A stretch of 64,000 nucleotides of DNA from Streptomyces sp. NBC_01381 (GCF_026340305.1 NZ_JAPEPI010000001.1:4402001-4466000); one strand, 5' to 3'. Positions 1 through 8,594 are shown, counted from the stretch's first letter. Notes: generated by a model from the letters alone, not told the origin. Program-made: numbers and translations.

Positions 1-15
1 TTCTGGGCCACCGTC

Positions 16-579
16 ATGACTCTGATGGAGCCCGCCTGGAGCGAGCCCACCGAGGACGACACGTTCACCATGGACGACCGGGTCCTCGACGCGGTCCGTG
101 CGCTGGCCGAACGGATTTCGACGCGTGCGCTGGCCTATCGCGCCGCCGGCAAGCACTTCGACCCCGCGCTCATGGCCTCGCCCGATGTGCAACTGGCGCT
201 GCTGCGGGCGCTGTACGAAGCAAAGCAGTCCGTCGACCGGCTGGCGGAGAGTGCCGCCACCGTCGCCGGTCGCAGCGGGGCGAGCTATGCCCAGCTGGGC
301 GCGGCCTGGGGTGGCATCAAACGCCAGTCCGCCCGCCTCAAGTGGCCCCACGCGGTGGTCAAGAAGGCCGCCAGCGGGTCCATCCCGCTCCGCTACGCGG
401 GCGGTTCCGCCGTGGTTCACCACGACCCGGACGCCGACTCCTGGTGGTACAGCGCCACCGCCGCGGACCAGCGGGAAGAGGAGTCCGAGGCCGTCCACGG
501 CACCTATGCCGAGGCCATCGCGGCGGCGACCGAGTTCCTGTTGGCGCACGCCTTGCCTGCCGGGCAGGACCCCGCGTGA
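16..579 (+). CDS. Hypothetical protein, 187 aa
   Basis: I do not recognise a family. The product is soluble, with no signal peptide or membrane segment. The N-terminal half is helical and Ala/Leu-rich, and includes a stretch of DNA-binding-like composition around residues 90-110 (AWGGIKRQSARLKW). The C-terminal half has a Gly/His/Trp-rich piece (VVHHDPDADSWWYSA) that reads like small beta strands. A second in-frame ATG at 70 is possible, but the first ATG gives the longer conserved-looking start. The codon bias is typical of a real gene. It lies upstream of, and co-directional with, the monooxygenase, separated by a small hairpin. Confidence 0.6.
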   Translation: MTLMEPAWSEPTEDDTFTMDDRVLDAVRALAERISTRALAYRAAGKHFDPALMASPDVQLALLRALYEAKQSVDRLAESAATVAGRSGASYAQLGAAWGGIKRQSARLKWPHAVVKKAASGSIPLRYAGGSAVVHHDPDADSWWYSATAADQREEESEAVHGTYAEAIAAATEFLLAHALPAGQDPA

Positions 580-596
580 CGACCTGAACGGTCGTC
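578..596 (+). terminator. Short hairpin after the first gene
   Basis: GACGACC and GGTCGTC form a 7-bp perfect stem around a 5-nt loop and overlap the stop codon of the upstream gene. There is no T-tract, which is common for actinobacterial terminators. It is a weak candidate because of its small size. Confidence 0.35.
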
Positions 597-710
597 CCAG
601 GGCTTTCCCGTGTGTACGGGGCCCTTGCTTCCTCGCTATCTGACGACTAGTCATATAGCTAATCGAAACAAGGGCTCCGCCACCACGGCGCTCAACTCCC
701 TGGAGGGCAA

Positions 711-1838
711 GTGAAGTTCTCCGTCATATTCGAAGCGCAGCTCGCCGACCCCACCGTCGAGCGCGAGCACCAACTCTTCCGTGACAGCGTCGAACAGGCC
801 GTGCTGGCCGAGCAGATGGGGTTCGACCGCATCTGGGCCGTCGAGCACCACTCCCTCAAGTGGTACGCGCACATGAGCGCCCCGGAGGTCTTCCTGGCCT
901 GGGTCGCCGCGCGCACCAGCACCATCCGGATCGGGCACGGCGTGGTCTGCATGCCGTTCAACTTCAACCACCCGGCGCGGGTCGCCGAGCGTGCCGCGAT
1001 GCTCGATCTGCTCTCCGGCGGCCGGCTCGACCTCGGGGCGGGGCGCGGTGGCACGCTGCAGGAGACCTCGCTGTGCGGCGTCGACAAGGAACGTACGGCG
1101 CAAGAGGTCGAGGAGGCGCTGCGGATCATCGGGAAGGCTTGGGCGAGTGAGGAGTTGGAGCATCACGGTGAGCTGCTCGACATCGATCCGCACCCGATCC
1201 TGCCCCGGCCGAAGCAGACCCCGCACCCGCCGCTCTTCCTCGCCTGCAGCAGGACAGAAACCCTGAAGCAGGCGGCCGAACTCGGCATCGGCGCCCTGGT
1301 GATGGGCTTCGCCGGGCCCGACTCGATCGCCGAAATGCGGGCCGCCTACGACGCGGCGATCGCGGACCGTACCGACGCGCGCTTCGTGTCGAGCGTCGTC
1401 AACGACCACTTCTCCGTGCTCTGTCCGACGATCGTGCTCGACGACCGGGACACCGCGCGGAGCGTCGGCATCCGGGGTCAGCGGTTCTTCGCGCAGTCCA
1501 TCGGGCACTGGTACGGCGGCGCGGGCATCCCCGACGAGGCCGTGGTCGAAGGGGCCGACGAGGCGGCCGCGATGCGGGAGGCCGCCGAGCAGGTCGTCGC
1601 GCGGCTGCATGAGCACAACATCCCGGTGCGGCCCACCTCCACGGCCACCTTCAACGCCGATCACGCCTACGGGACGGCCGACGACGCCATCGCCTACGTG
1701 GAGCGGCTGCGCGACGCGGGCGCCGACGAGATCATGTGCCTCGTCCAGATGGGCACCGTCCCGCAGGAGGCCTGCATGGAGACGCTGCGGCAGTGGGGCG
1801 AGAAGGTCATCCCGTACTTCCGGGCCCAGGAAGTCTGA
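711..1838 (+). CDS. LLM-class flavin-dependent oxidoreductase
   Basis: A 375-aa luciferase-like monooxygenase (F420- or FMN-dependent TIM barrel). The start is the GTG preceded by GGAGGG at the right distance. It shows the N-terminal FEAQ strand, EQAVLAEQMGFDRIWAVEHH (the first helix and the usual EHH after it), RIGHGVVCMPFNFNHPARVAER, and the GRLDLGAGRG loop of the bacterial luciferase fold. Length is normal. The substrate cannot be told. The next gene (alpha/beta hydrolase) follows within 40 bp, so the two are probably co-transcribed. A 17-bp piece covering the stop codon is directly repeated downstream (see repeat at 1824). Confidence 0.85.
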   Translation: MKFSVIFEAQLADPTVEREHQLFRDSVEQAVLAEQMGFDRIWAVEHHSLKWYAHMSAPEVFLAWVAARTSTIRIGHGVVCMPFNFNHPARVAERAAMLDLLSGGRLDLGAGRGGTLQETSLCGVDKERTAQEVEEALRIIGKAWASEELEHHGELLDIDPHPILPRPKQTPHPPLFLACSRTETLKQAAELGIGALVMGFAGPDSIAEMRAAYDAAIADRTDARFVSSVVNDHFSVLCPTIVLDDRDTARSVGIRGQRFFAQSIGHWYGGAGIPDEAVVEGADEAAAMREAAEQVVARLHEHNIPVRPTSTATFNADHAYGTADDAIAYVERLRDAGADEIMCLVQMGTVPQEACMETLRQWGEKVIPYFRAQEV

Positions 1839-1876
1839 GCGTGGGCGCGGAGGGCGCACGCCCAGGAAGTCTGAGC
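1824..1876 (+). repeat. Direct repeat duplicating stop codon and ribosome binding site
   Basis: GCCCAGGAAGTCTGAGC occurs at 1824-1840 and again at 1860-1876 (36-bp unit). The first copy carries the stop codon of the monooxygenase gene and is followed directly by GTG. The second is followed directly by ATG. Both GTG (1841) and ATG (1877) are in frame with the hydrolase, so the duplication copied the AGGAAG ribosome binding site together with a start context. Confidence 0.85.
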
Positions 1877-2875
1877 ATGCGAGCGGACAGCGATCGCCTC
1901 ACCCCCGAGGCACGGCCCCTCGTCGACGCGCTGAGCGCGGCCTTCCCCGACCTCGGCGGCACCGTCACCGACGCGGCCGAGGCCCGCCGCATCCTCGCCG
2001 CGACACCGTCCACGGGCAAGGCCCCGCCGCCCGTGGGCGCCGTGGAGGACCGGACCGTCCCGGGGCCTGCCGGCGCCCCCGACCTGCCCGTGCGCGTCTA
2101 CCGACCCGAGGGGGCCGGCCGCCACCGGCCCACCGTCGTCTTCTTCCACGGCGGGGGCTACACGATCTGCGGGCTCGACACCCACGACGCGACGGCCCGC
2201 CGACTGTGCGCGGAGTCCGATGCCGTCGTGGTCTCCGTCGCGTACCGCCTCGCCCCCGAGGACCGCTTCCCGGCGGCCGCCGAAGATGCGTACGCCGCCC
2301 TGTGCTGGGCCGCGGCCGAGGCCGGGGCGGGCGGGCTCGGCGGTGATCCCGGCGCGGTCGTGATGGCGGGGGACAGCAGCGGCGGCGGCCTCGCCACCGT
2401 CGCTGCCCTGATGGCGCGCGACCGCTCGGGCCCGGGCGTGGCGCTCCAGGTGCTGATCTACCCGGTCCTCGACGCGGGGCAGGACAGCGCCTCGTACACG
2501 TCGAACGCGAGCGGCTACTTCCTCACGGCCGCGCACATGCGCTGGTTCTGGGAGCAGTACCTCGGCCCGGACGGCGACGGTACGCATCCCTACGCATCGC
2601 CCCTGCGGGCCGGCCTCGCCGCGCTGCCGCCCGCGCACATCGTCACCGCGGGCTGCGATCCGCTGTGCGACGAGGGCCGGGCGTACGCGGCCCGGCTGCG
2701 CTCGGCGGGGGTGGCGGTGACCGAGGGGCACCATCCGGGGATGTTCCACGGATTCCTGGGCTTCCCGCAGCTCCTGGGAGAGGCGCGGTCGGCGCTGGCG
2801 GATGTGGCAGAAGCGGTCGCCCTGACGGTGTCGGACAGGAAAAACAGCGGTGATGTCGGGGGTAACACAGGATAA
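1877..2875 (+). CDS. Alpha/beta hydrolase, HSL-type esterase
   Basis: A 332-aa esterase/lipase of the hormone-sensitive lipase family. It carries the oxyanion-hole motif FFHGGGYTICG, a nucleophile elbow GDSSGGG with the catalytic Ser, and a C-terminal His in the GMFHGF context. The Asp of the triad probably lies in the AGCDPLCDEG stretch. It is soluble with no signal peptide. I chose ATG 1877, but an in-frame GTG at 1841 with an identical upstream sequence is an equally good start because of the local duplication. It is likely in an operon with the preceding flavin oxidoreductase. Confidence 0.85.
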   Translation: MRADSDRLTPEARPLVDALSAAFPDLGGTVTDAAEARRILAATPSTGKAPPPVGAVEDRTVPGPAGAPDLPVRVYRPEGAGRHRPTVVFFHGGGYTICGLDTHDATARRLCAESDAVVVSVAYRLAPEDRFPAAAEDAYAALCWAAAEAGAGGLGGDPGAVVMAGDSSGGGLATVAALMARDRSGPGVALQVLIYPVLDAGQDSASYTSNASGYFLTAAHMRWFWEQYLGPDGDGTHPYASPLRAGLAALPPAHIVTAGCDPLCDEGRAYAARLRSAGVAVTEGHHPGMFHGFLGFPQLLGEARSALADVAEAVALTVSDRKNSGDVGGNTG

Positions 2876-2899
2876 TTTCCCGAGCCTCCCCTTGTGGTG

Positions 2900-2940
2900 G
2901 AGAACCTCGCCCGCATACGGTGTCCATACGCGAGGTTCTC
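2900..2940. promoter_or_regulatory. Perfect 11-bp inverted repeat upstream of DUF6421-like operon
   Basis: GAGAACCTCGC (2900-2910) and GCGAGGTTCTC (2930-2940) are perfect complements around a 19-nt centre that itself contains CATACG twice. It ends 16 bp before the GTG start at 2957, just upstream of the ribosome binding site GGAGGT. It could be an operator, an attenuator, or the terminator of the hydrolase gene. The position favours control of the downstream operon. Confidence 0.5.
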
Positions 2941-2956
2941 CCGTGGAGGTTGACAA

Positions 2957-4372
2957 GTGACGGAAATTCTTGTGCAGAAGGCGACGGAAGGGGCTGTTCC
3001 TTCCGCGAGTGGGGGTGGCCCCACGGGAAGGGTTGTGGAGCACCCGGCTTGGCCGATGCTCAAGGACTCCGTGGAGGAGATCCGGCCGTGGCAGTCCGCC
3101 GACGGCTCGATCGACTTCGACGCGGAGGGCGCACCGGCGAAGTCCGTGGCCGAGTTCGCCGTCGACCGCGCGATATCCGCGATCGACCAGCTCGCCCCGC
3201 TGCTTCCGCACGACGCCGCGTACCACCAGGCGCTGGTCAAGGACCTGCGGCGCTGGGCGGACGACGGCTTCAAGGTGCCGGACTTCCTCGACTCGCTGCT
3301 GGCCTTCCAGCCCGCGGCGCACCGCGAGGACGGCCTGCAGCACCTCGTGGTCTTCCCCATGTACACGCAGAACGGCAACCCGGACCGCAATCTCGAAGCG
3401 GTCGTGCTGCGCATGGTCTGGCCCGACTGGCTGGCCGAGCTCGAGCGCACGCGCTACGACAACCCGCTGTTCTGCGGCATCACCTTCGAGGACTTCACCG
3501 CCGGGTACGACACGAACTCGGCCGTGCTCTTCCCGGAGACCATCGCGGTGCGCGAGGCCCCCGAGCGCTTCAGCTGGGGCGGCATCTTCTGTGACCGAGA
3601 GGCGGCCCGCTTCCGCCGCGTCACCGAGGCCTCCGTCGACATCCTCGGGATCGAACTGCCGGACGACATCCGCGAGATGATCGGCGACCAGGACCGCTGC
3701 GAGCAGGCATTCGTCCTGTGGGACATGGTCCACGACCGCACCCACAGCCACGGCGACCTGCCATTCGACCCCTTTATGATCAAGCAGCGCCAGCCGTTCT
3801 GGATGTACGGCCTCGAGGAGCTGCGCTGTGACCTCACCGCCTTCAAGGAGGCCGTGAAGCTGGAGGCCGAGGGCGTCCCGCAGGCCCGTGATGTGCAGTA
3901 TGCCGTCCTCTTCGACCGGATGTTCCGCTTCCCGGTCACCGGCGACCGCGTCAAGAATTACGACGGGCTCGGCGGCCAGCTGCTCTTCGCGTACCTGCAC
4001 AAGCACGACGTCGTCCGCTGGACGGACAACAAGCTCAAGATCGACTGGGAGCGTGCGCCGCAGGTCACCAATCAGCTGTGCGCCGAGATCGAGGAGCTTT
4101 ACCGCGCGGGCATCGACCGCCCCAAGCTGGTGCACTGGTTCGCCGCGTACGACCTGGTGTCCCAGTACCTCGCCCCGCACCCGGGATCGCGCTGGGCCAA
4201 GGGCCCGGACGCCCTGGACACGCAGCTGCCGCCCCGGAAACTCGTCGACGACGTGCTTCCCGACGAGTTTCCGCTCAGCATGTTCTATGAGGCGCTCTCC
4301 AAGAAGCTCAAGCATGTGATCGCCTCCACCAAGGGGATCACCGCGGCGGGCGCCGAGCAGGTCGCCGCGTGA
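2957..4372 (+). CDS. DUF6421-like protein
   Basis: A 471-aa soluble protein that I tentatively place in DUF6421, a streptomycete family with no known reaction. Visible features are an acidic N-terminal region, a central Asp/His-rich part (VHDRTHSHGDLPFDP, with HDxxHxHGD spacing that could bind metal), and aromatic-rich segments such as GVPQARDVQYAVLFDRMFRFP. The GTG start has a good GGAGGT six bases upstream. It overlaps the next gene region by GTGA and heads a three-gene unit with a short-chain dehydrogenase and a threonine aldolase, which suggests a shared pathway on a beta-hydroxy amino acid or related compound. That role is inference. Confidence 0.65.
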   Translation: MTEILVQKATEGAVPSASGGGPTGRVVEHPAWPMLKDSVEEIRPWQSADGSIDFDAEGAPAKSVAEFAVDRAISAIDQLAPLLPHDAAYHQALVKDLRRWADDGFKVPDFLDSLLAFQPAAHREDGLQHLVVFPMYTQNGNPDRNLEAVVLRMVWPDWLAELERTRYDNPLFCGITFEDFTAGYDTNSAVLFPETIAVREAPERFSWGGIFCDREAARFRRVTEASVDILGIELPDDIREMIGDQDRCEQAFVLWDMVHDRTHSHGDLPFDPFMIKQRQPFWMYGLEELRCDLTAFKEAVKLEAEGVPQARDVQYAVLFDRMFRFPVTGDRVKNYDGLGGQLLFAYLHKHDVVRWTDNKLKIDWERAPQVTNQLCAEIEELYRAGIDRPKLVHWFAAYDLVSQYLAPHPGSRWAKGPDALDTQLPPRKLVDDVLPDEFPLSMFYEALSKKLKHVIASTKGITAAGAEQVAA

Positions 4373-4398
4373 GCGGCCGCACCAAGGAGGCGAGGACG

Positions 4399-5139
4399 AT
4401 GTCCGCACTCGATGGAGCCGTGGTCGCGGTCGCGGGGGCAGCAGGGCCTGCGGGCCGTGCCACGCTGCTGAGGCTGGCCGAGGCCGGAGCCACGGTCGTG
4501 GCGTCCGACGCCGACGCGGCGCGCCTGGCGGAGGCCGTGGACGCCGCGCGGTACGCGCACGGCGGGGCCACCGTCGTCGGTGACACGGTCGACCTCCTGG
4601 ATCTGGACGCGACCCGCGAGTGGGCCGCGCGCACGGAGAAGGAGTTCGGGCGGATCGACGGCCTGGTGCATCTCGTCGGCGGCTGGCGCGGCAGCGCCAC
4701 CTTCGCCGAGACCGACCTCGCCGACTGGGACCTGCTCGAAAAGCTCCTGATCCGTACGGTGCAGCACACCTCCCTGGCTTTCCAGGACGGCCTGCAGCGC
4801 AGCGACCGCGGCCGCTACCTCTTGATCAGCGCGGCCGGCGCCTCCAAGCCGACGGCCGGCAACGCGGCGTACGCGGCGTCGAAGGCCGCGGCCGAGGCCT
4901 GGACGCTCGCCCTCGGCGACGCCTTCCGCAAGGCGGGGGCCGAGCAGGGCCTGACGTCGGCGGCTGCCATCCTGGTGGTCAAGGCGCTGGTGCACGACGC
5001 GATGCGCGCGGAGCGGCCCAACGCGAAGTTCGCGGGCTTCACGGACGTCAAGGAGCTGGCCGAGGCCATCGCCGGCGTCTGGGAGCGGCCCGCCGGGGAA
5101 GTGAACGGAAACCGCCTGTGGCTGACCGAGAAGCCGTGA
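4399..5139 (+). CDS. SDR-family NAD(P)-dependent oxidoreductase
   Basis: A 246-aa short-chain dehydrogenase/reductase. The N-terminal cofactor site reads VAVAGAAGPAGRA, a variant of TGxxxGxG. A later HLVGGWRGS replaces the NNAG strand. The catalytic part has Ser in LLISAAGASKPT and the YAASK motif. I chose ATG 4399 because AAGGAGG sits 8 bases upstream. A GTG at 4369 overlapping the previous stop (GTGA) is also possible and would add ten residues. It is translationally linked to the threonine aldolase by another GTGA overlap. Confidence 0.85.
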   Translation: MSALDGAVVAVAGAAGPAGRATLLRLAEAGATVVASDADAARLAEAVDAARYAHGGATVVGDTVDLLDLDATREWAARTEKEFGRIDGLVHLVGGWRGSATFAETDLADWDLLEKLLIRTVQHTSLAFQDGLQRSDRGRYLLISAAGASKPTAGNAAYAASKAAAEAWTLALGDAFRKAGAEQGLTSAAAILVVKALVHDAMRAERPNAKFAGFTDVKELAEAIAGVWERPAGEVNGNRLWLTEKP

Positions 5140-6233
5140 CCGCTCGCGACACGCGTGAAGCTGTGAACCCTCCGAAGACCGACGCACGCCGTCATCACGA
5201 CCCGGACGTAAGGGGTTTCGCGAGCGACAACTACGCGGGCGCCCACCCGGAGGTTCTCGCCGCCATCGCCCTTGCCAACGGCGGTCACCAGATCGCGTAC
5301 GGCGAGGACGACTACACGGCCAACCTCCAGCAGGTGATCCGCGGCCACTTCGGCCCCACCGCCGAGGCGTTCCCGGTCTTCAACGGCACGGGTGCCAACA
5401 TCGTCGCGCTCCAGGCGATCACCGACCGCTGGGGCGCGGTGATCTGCGCCGAGTCCGCGCACATCAACGTGGACGAGGGCGGCGCTCCCGAGCGCATGGG
5501 CGGTCTGAAGCTGCTCACGGTGCCCACGCCCGACGGCAAGCTCACCCCCGAGCTGATCGACAAGCAGGCGTTCGGCTGGGACGACGAGCACCGTGCGATG
5601 CCGCAGGTCGTCTCGATCGCGCAGAACACCGAACTGGGCACGCTCTACACGGTGGACGAGATCCGCGCCATCTGCGACCACGCGCACAAGCTCGGCATGA
5701 AGGTGCACCTCGACGGCTCGCGGATAGCCAACGCGGCGGCCGCGTTGGACGTCCCCATGCGGACGTTCACGAACGCGGTCGGCGTGGACATCCTGTCCCT
5801 GGGCGGCACGAAGAACGGCGCTCTGTTCGGCGAGGCCGTCGTGGTCATCAACCAGGACGCCGTCAGCCACATGAAGCATCTGCGCAAGATGTCCATGCAG
5901 CTCGCCTCCAAGATGCGCTTCGTTTCAGTGCAGTTGGAGGCCCTGCTCGCCAAGGACCTGTGGCTGCGCAACGCCCGGCACGCGAACGAGATGGCGCAGC
6001 GCCTGGCCGAGGGCGTGCGCGCCGTGCACGGCGTGGAGATTCTCTACCCGGTGCAGGCCAACGCGGTCTTCGCACGGCTGCCGCACGACGTGAGCGAGCG
6101 GCTGCAGAAGCAGTACCGCTTCTACTTCTGGGACGAGGCGGCCGGCGACGTCCGCTGGATGTGTGCCTTCGACACCCGCGAGGAGGACGTCGACGGCTTC
6201 GTCGCGGCGCTCAAGGAGGAGATGGCGAGGTAG
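5136..6233 (+). CDS. Low-specificity threonine aldolase
   Basis: A 365-aa PLP enzyme of fold type I (beta-eliminating lyase family) that splits L-threonine or allo-threonine, and often other beta-hydroxy amino acids, into glycine and an aldehyde. The N-terminus has the family signature FASDNYAGAHPEVLAAI. The PLP lysine is in LSLGGTKNG, and HLDGSRIANAA is the usual Asp/Arg cofactor contact. I took GTG 5136, which overlaps the dehydrogenase stop codon. GTG 5163 is an alternative. An SDR beside an aldolase suggests that one enzyme oxidises or makes the hydroxy acid used by the other. Confidence 0.85.
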   Translation: MTARDTREAVNPPKTDARRHHDPDVRGFASDNYAGAHPEVLAAIALANGGHQIAYGEDDYTANLQQVIRGHFGPTAEAFPVFNGTGANIVALQAITDRWGAVICAESAHINVDEGGAPERMGGLKLLTVPTPDGKLTPELIDKQAFGWDDEHRAMPQVVSIAQNTELGTLYTVDEIRAICDHAHKLGMKVHLDGSRIANAAAALDVPMRTFTNAVGVDILSLGGTKNGALFGEAVVVINQDAVSHMKHLRKMSMQLASKMRFVSVQLEALLAKDLWLRNARHANEMAQRLAEGVRAVHGVEILYPVQANAVFARLPHDVSERLQKQYRFYFWDEAAGDVRWMCAFDTREEDVDGFVAALKEEMAR

Positions 6234-6256
6234 TACCTCGCAGACTCTGGACCGTT

Positions 6257-6314
6257 GCATAGGTATGCGATCGACCGTAAAAGCATTGACTCACGGTCGG
6301 TCGCATTTCTATGC
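6257..6314. promoter_or_regulatory. Large dyad overlapping a leaderless-type promoter
   Basis: Two 21-bp arms (6257-6277 and 6294-6314) match as an inverted repeat at 18 of 21 positions around a 16-bp centre. The centre holds a -35 element TTGACT (6286-6291). The right arm ends in a -10 element TATGCT (6310-6315), at 18-bp spacing. Transcription would begin about 6322, next to the ATG at 6324, so the mRNA would have little or no leader. A dimeric repressor on this site would block the polymerase. Confidence 0.6.
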
Positions 6315-6323
6315 TCCCGGGTC

Positions 6324-6917
6324 ATGCAGATGATCCAGGAAATCCCTGACCTGTCCGCCTACTTGGCCGCCGACGAGGTCATCGACCATCACCATCCGGT
6401 CGTACGCGAGACCGCCGCACGCCTCGCCGGGCAGGCCGCCGATTCATACGCATACGCCCAGGCGGCCTTCGAGTTCGTGCGCGACACCATCCCGCACTCC
6501 GCCGACAGCGGCGATCTGCGCGTGACCTGGCGCGCCTCCGACGTCATGGAGCAGGGCACGGGCATCTGCCATGCCAAGGCGCACGCGCTGGCCGCGCTGC
6601 TGCGCGCCGAGGACATCCCCACCGCGCTCTGCTATCAGCGCCTCGCGTACGACGCGGGCACGGGGTACTGCGTGCACGGCCTGGTCGCCGTCCGCTTCCA
6701 GGGCGCCTGGCATCGGCAGGACTGCCGGGGGAACAAGCCCGGCGTCGACGCCCAGTTCTCGCTCGGCGCCGAGAGGCTCGCCTTTGTGCCGGAAGCGGAG
6801 TCCACTGAGATGGACTATCCAGTACTCTATGCTGCACCGCATGCGACGGTCCTGCGCATCCTGCAGAGCGCCCCGGACCGTCCGTACCTGTGGGAGAACC
6901 TTCCCGACGCACTCTGA
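6324..6917 (+). CDS. Transglutaminase-like domain protein
   Basis: A 197-aa cysteine-protease-fold protein of the transglutaminase-like superfamily. The catalytic Cys is in GTGICHAKAHALAALLRA, the His in YCVHGLVAV, and the Asp in the following WHRQDCRGN. It is soluble with no signal peptide. An upstream ATG at 6255 lies inside the promoter dyad, so I prefer ATG 6324 (or 6330), which fits the predicted transcription start. The B3/4 gene follows 45 bp downstream and is probably co-transcribed. Members act as peptidases or amidases. The substrate is unknown. Confidence 0.75.
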   Translation: MQMIQEIPDLSAYLAADEVIDHHHPVVRETAARLAGQAADSYAYAQAAFEFVRDTIPHSADSGDLRVTWRASDVMEQGTGICHAKAHALAALLRAEDIPTALCYQRLAYDAGTGYCVHGLVAVRFQGAWHRQDCRGNKPGVDAQFSLGAERLAFVPEAESTEMDYPVLYAAPHATVLRILQSAPDRPYLWENLPDAL

Positions 6918-6962
6918 ACAGCCGCACAGCCGCACAGCCGCACTCCGAACGCAAGGCAGCCG

Positions 6963-7649
6963 ATGACCTTCCAGATCACCGTGACCGACGAAGTCCGCGC
7001 CCTCGCCCCCGACTTCACCCACGTCGCCATCGAGGCGTACGGACTCACCAACGGGCCGAGCACCGACGAGGCCTCGGCACTCCTCGACGAGGCCGCACGT
7101 CGGCTCACCGAGCGGCTCGGCGGCCGTGCCCCGCACGAGGACCCGCACATGGCGGCCTGGCGCGCGGCGTACACGGCCTTCGGCGCGAAGCCGTCCCGGA
7201 CCCGCAACTCCGCCGAGGCGCTGGCCAAGCGGGCCCTCGCCGATGGCGGGCTGCCGCGGATCAACACCTTGGTGGACGTTTACAACGCGATCAGCGTCGC
7301 CCATCTCATCCCGGTCGGCGGCGAGGACCTGGACCACATCAAGGGCGGCATGCGACTGGTGCTGGCCACCGGCGCGGAGGACTTCGTGACCATGGCCGCG
7401 GGGGAGCAGGCGGTCGAGCATCCCGACGCGGGCGAGGTCGTCTGGTGCGACGACGAGGGCGTCACCTGCCGCCGCTGGAACTGGCGCCAGGGCCCGCGCA
7501 CCCGCCTCACGGAGGAGTCGGTCAACGCCATCTTCCTGCTGGAGGGGATGGGGCCGGACTCCGGAGTCGAGGCGGCCGGTGCCGAACTGGCCGAGCTGCT
7601 CGAGAAGTTCAGCCCCGGCGCGCGGCTGACCGTCCACGCGCCGGAGTAA
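6963..7649 (+). CDS. B3/4 domain-containing protein
   Basis: A 228-aa stand-alone B3/B4 domain, the fold found in the beta chain of phenylalanyl-tRNA synthetase. Typical features are the RTRNSAEALAKRALADGGLPRINTLVDVYNAISVAHLIPVGGED region and the GEVVWCDDEGVTCRRWNWRQG strand. Free-standing members are thought to bind or edit amino acids or related ligands, but no reaction is proven for most. The ATG follows the previous gene closely. Confidence 0.8.
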   Translation: MTFQITVTDEVRALAPDFTHVAIEAYGLTNGPSTDEASALLDEAARRLTERLGGRAPHEDPHMAAWRAAYTAFGAKPSRTRNSAEALAKRALADGGLPRINTLVDVYNAISVAHLIPVGGEDLDHIKGGMRLVLATGAEDFVTMAAGEQAVEHPDAGEVVWCDDEGVTCRRWNWRQGPRTRLTEESVNAIFLLEGMGPDSGVEAAGAELAELLEKFSPGARLTVHAPE

Positions 7650-7654
7650 TCGAT

Positions 7655-8383
7655 TCAGCTCGCCTCGGCGGCCTTCACCTCGGCGGGAGTCGGCGCGGTG
7701 CCGCCGAGGTGCGCCGGCATCCACCAGGTGTCGTCCGGGCCCTTGGGGCGTACGGGATAGGCGCGCTGCGCGGCTTCGAGGAGCTCCTGGCAGCGCTCGC
7801 GCAGGCGCCGCGTGATCGCACCCGCGAACTGGTCCTTGGGCGCCTCGACCGGCTCGCCGACGCGGATCGTGATCGGGATGTGGCTGCGCTTGAAGTTGCG
7901 CGGGTGGCCCTTGGTCCACAGCCGCTGGGTGCCCCACAGGGCCATCGGGATCAGCGGGACCCCGGCCTCCTGTGCCATGCGTGCCGCACCCGACTTGAAC
8001 GACTTCAGCGTGAACGACTGCGAGATCGTCGCCTCGGGGAAGACCCCGACGATCTCCCCGGCGCGCAGCGAGTCGAGCGCGTGCTGGTAGGCCGCCTCAC
8101 CCTGCTTGCGGTCGACAGGGATGTGCTTCATGCCGCGCATCAGCGGACCGGAGATCTTGTGCCGGAACACCGACTCCTTGGCCATGAAGCGCACGAGCCG
8201 CTTCTGCGGCAGGGCGGCGAGACCGTCGAAGATGAAGTCCAGGTAGCTGATGTGGTTGCTGACAAGGACCGCACCGCCGGTCCGAGGGATGTTCTCCGAC
8301 CCTTTGCAGTCGATCTTCAGGTCCCATGCCTTGAAAAGCGTTTTCGCGGCACCGACGACCGGACGGTAGACAAGCTCTGCCAT
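7655..8383 (-). CDS. Lysophospholipid acyltransferase, PlsC type
   Basis: A 242-aa 1-acylglycerol-3-phosphate acyltransferase-type enzyme for membrane phospholipid synthesis. The catalytic HX4D box is in SNHISYLDFIFDG. The phosphate-binding FPEGT block is altered to FPEATISQSF, and VPLIPMALWGTQRLW forms the last block. It is peripheral, with no clear transmembrane helix. Its stop lies 5 bp from the end of the convergent B3/4 gene, with no visible terminator between them. Confidence 0.85.
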   Translation of the reverse strand: MAELVYRPVVGAAKTLFKAWDLKIDCKGSENIPRTGGAVLVSNHISYLDFIFDGLAALPQKRLVRFMAKESVFRHKISGPLMRGMKHIPVDRKQGEAAYQHALDSLRAGEIVGVFPEATISQSFTLKSFKSGAARMAQEAGVPLIPMALWGTQRLWTKGHPRNFKRSHIPITIRVGEPVEAPKDQFAGAITRRLRERCQELLEAAQRAYPVRPKGPDDTWWMPAHLGGTAPTPAEVKAAEAS

Positions 8384-8594
8384 GGGTGGGGAGGGCCCTT
8401 CGTTTCTGCCTTTGGGAGGGGGCTCCCGGCGGGAAGTTACGCAGCCGTAGGTTTTTCGGCGTTGCGCAGATCGTGCCCCATGAACGGACGGCTGGCCACC
8501 CATCGTGCCCCGCAGGCGCGAGATTCTCGTCACGTTCGCAAGCTTTCGGAATCTTTTCGGGCGTGCGGACGCTGAAGTCCGCGACAGTCGGATC

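Noticed and set aside
639..665. Operator at the GACTAGTCATATAGC stretch before the monooxygenase
   Set aside because: Only an 8-bp palindrome is present and no promoter pair at good spacing was found.
1694..4408. 904-codon open frame on the minus strand
   Set aside because: It runs antisense to three genes with clear families, and its composition is the Gly/Arg/Val-rich pattern of a shadow frame in GC-rich DNA.
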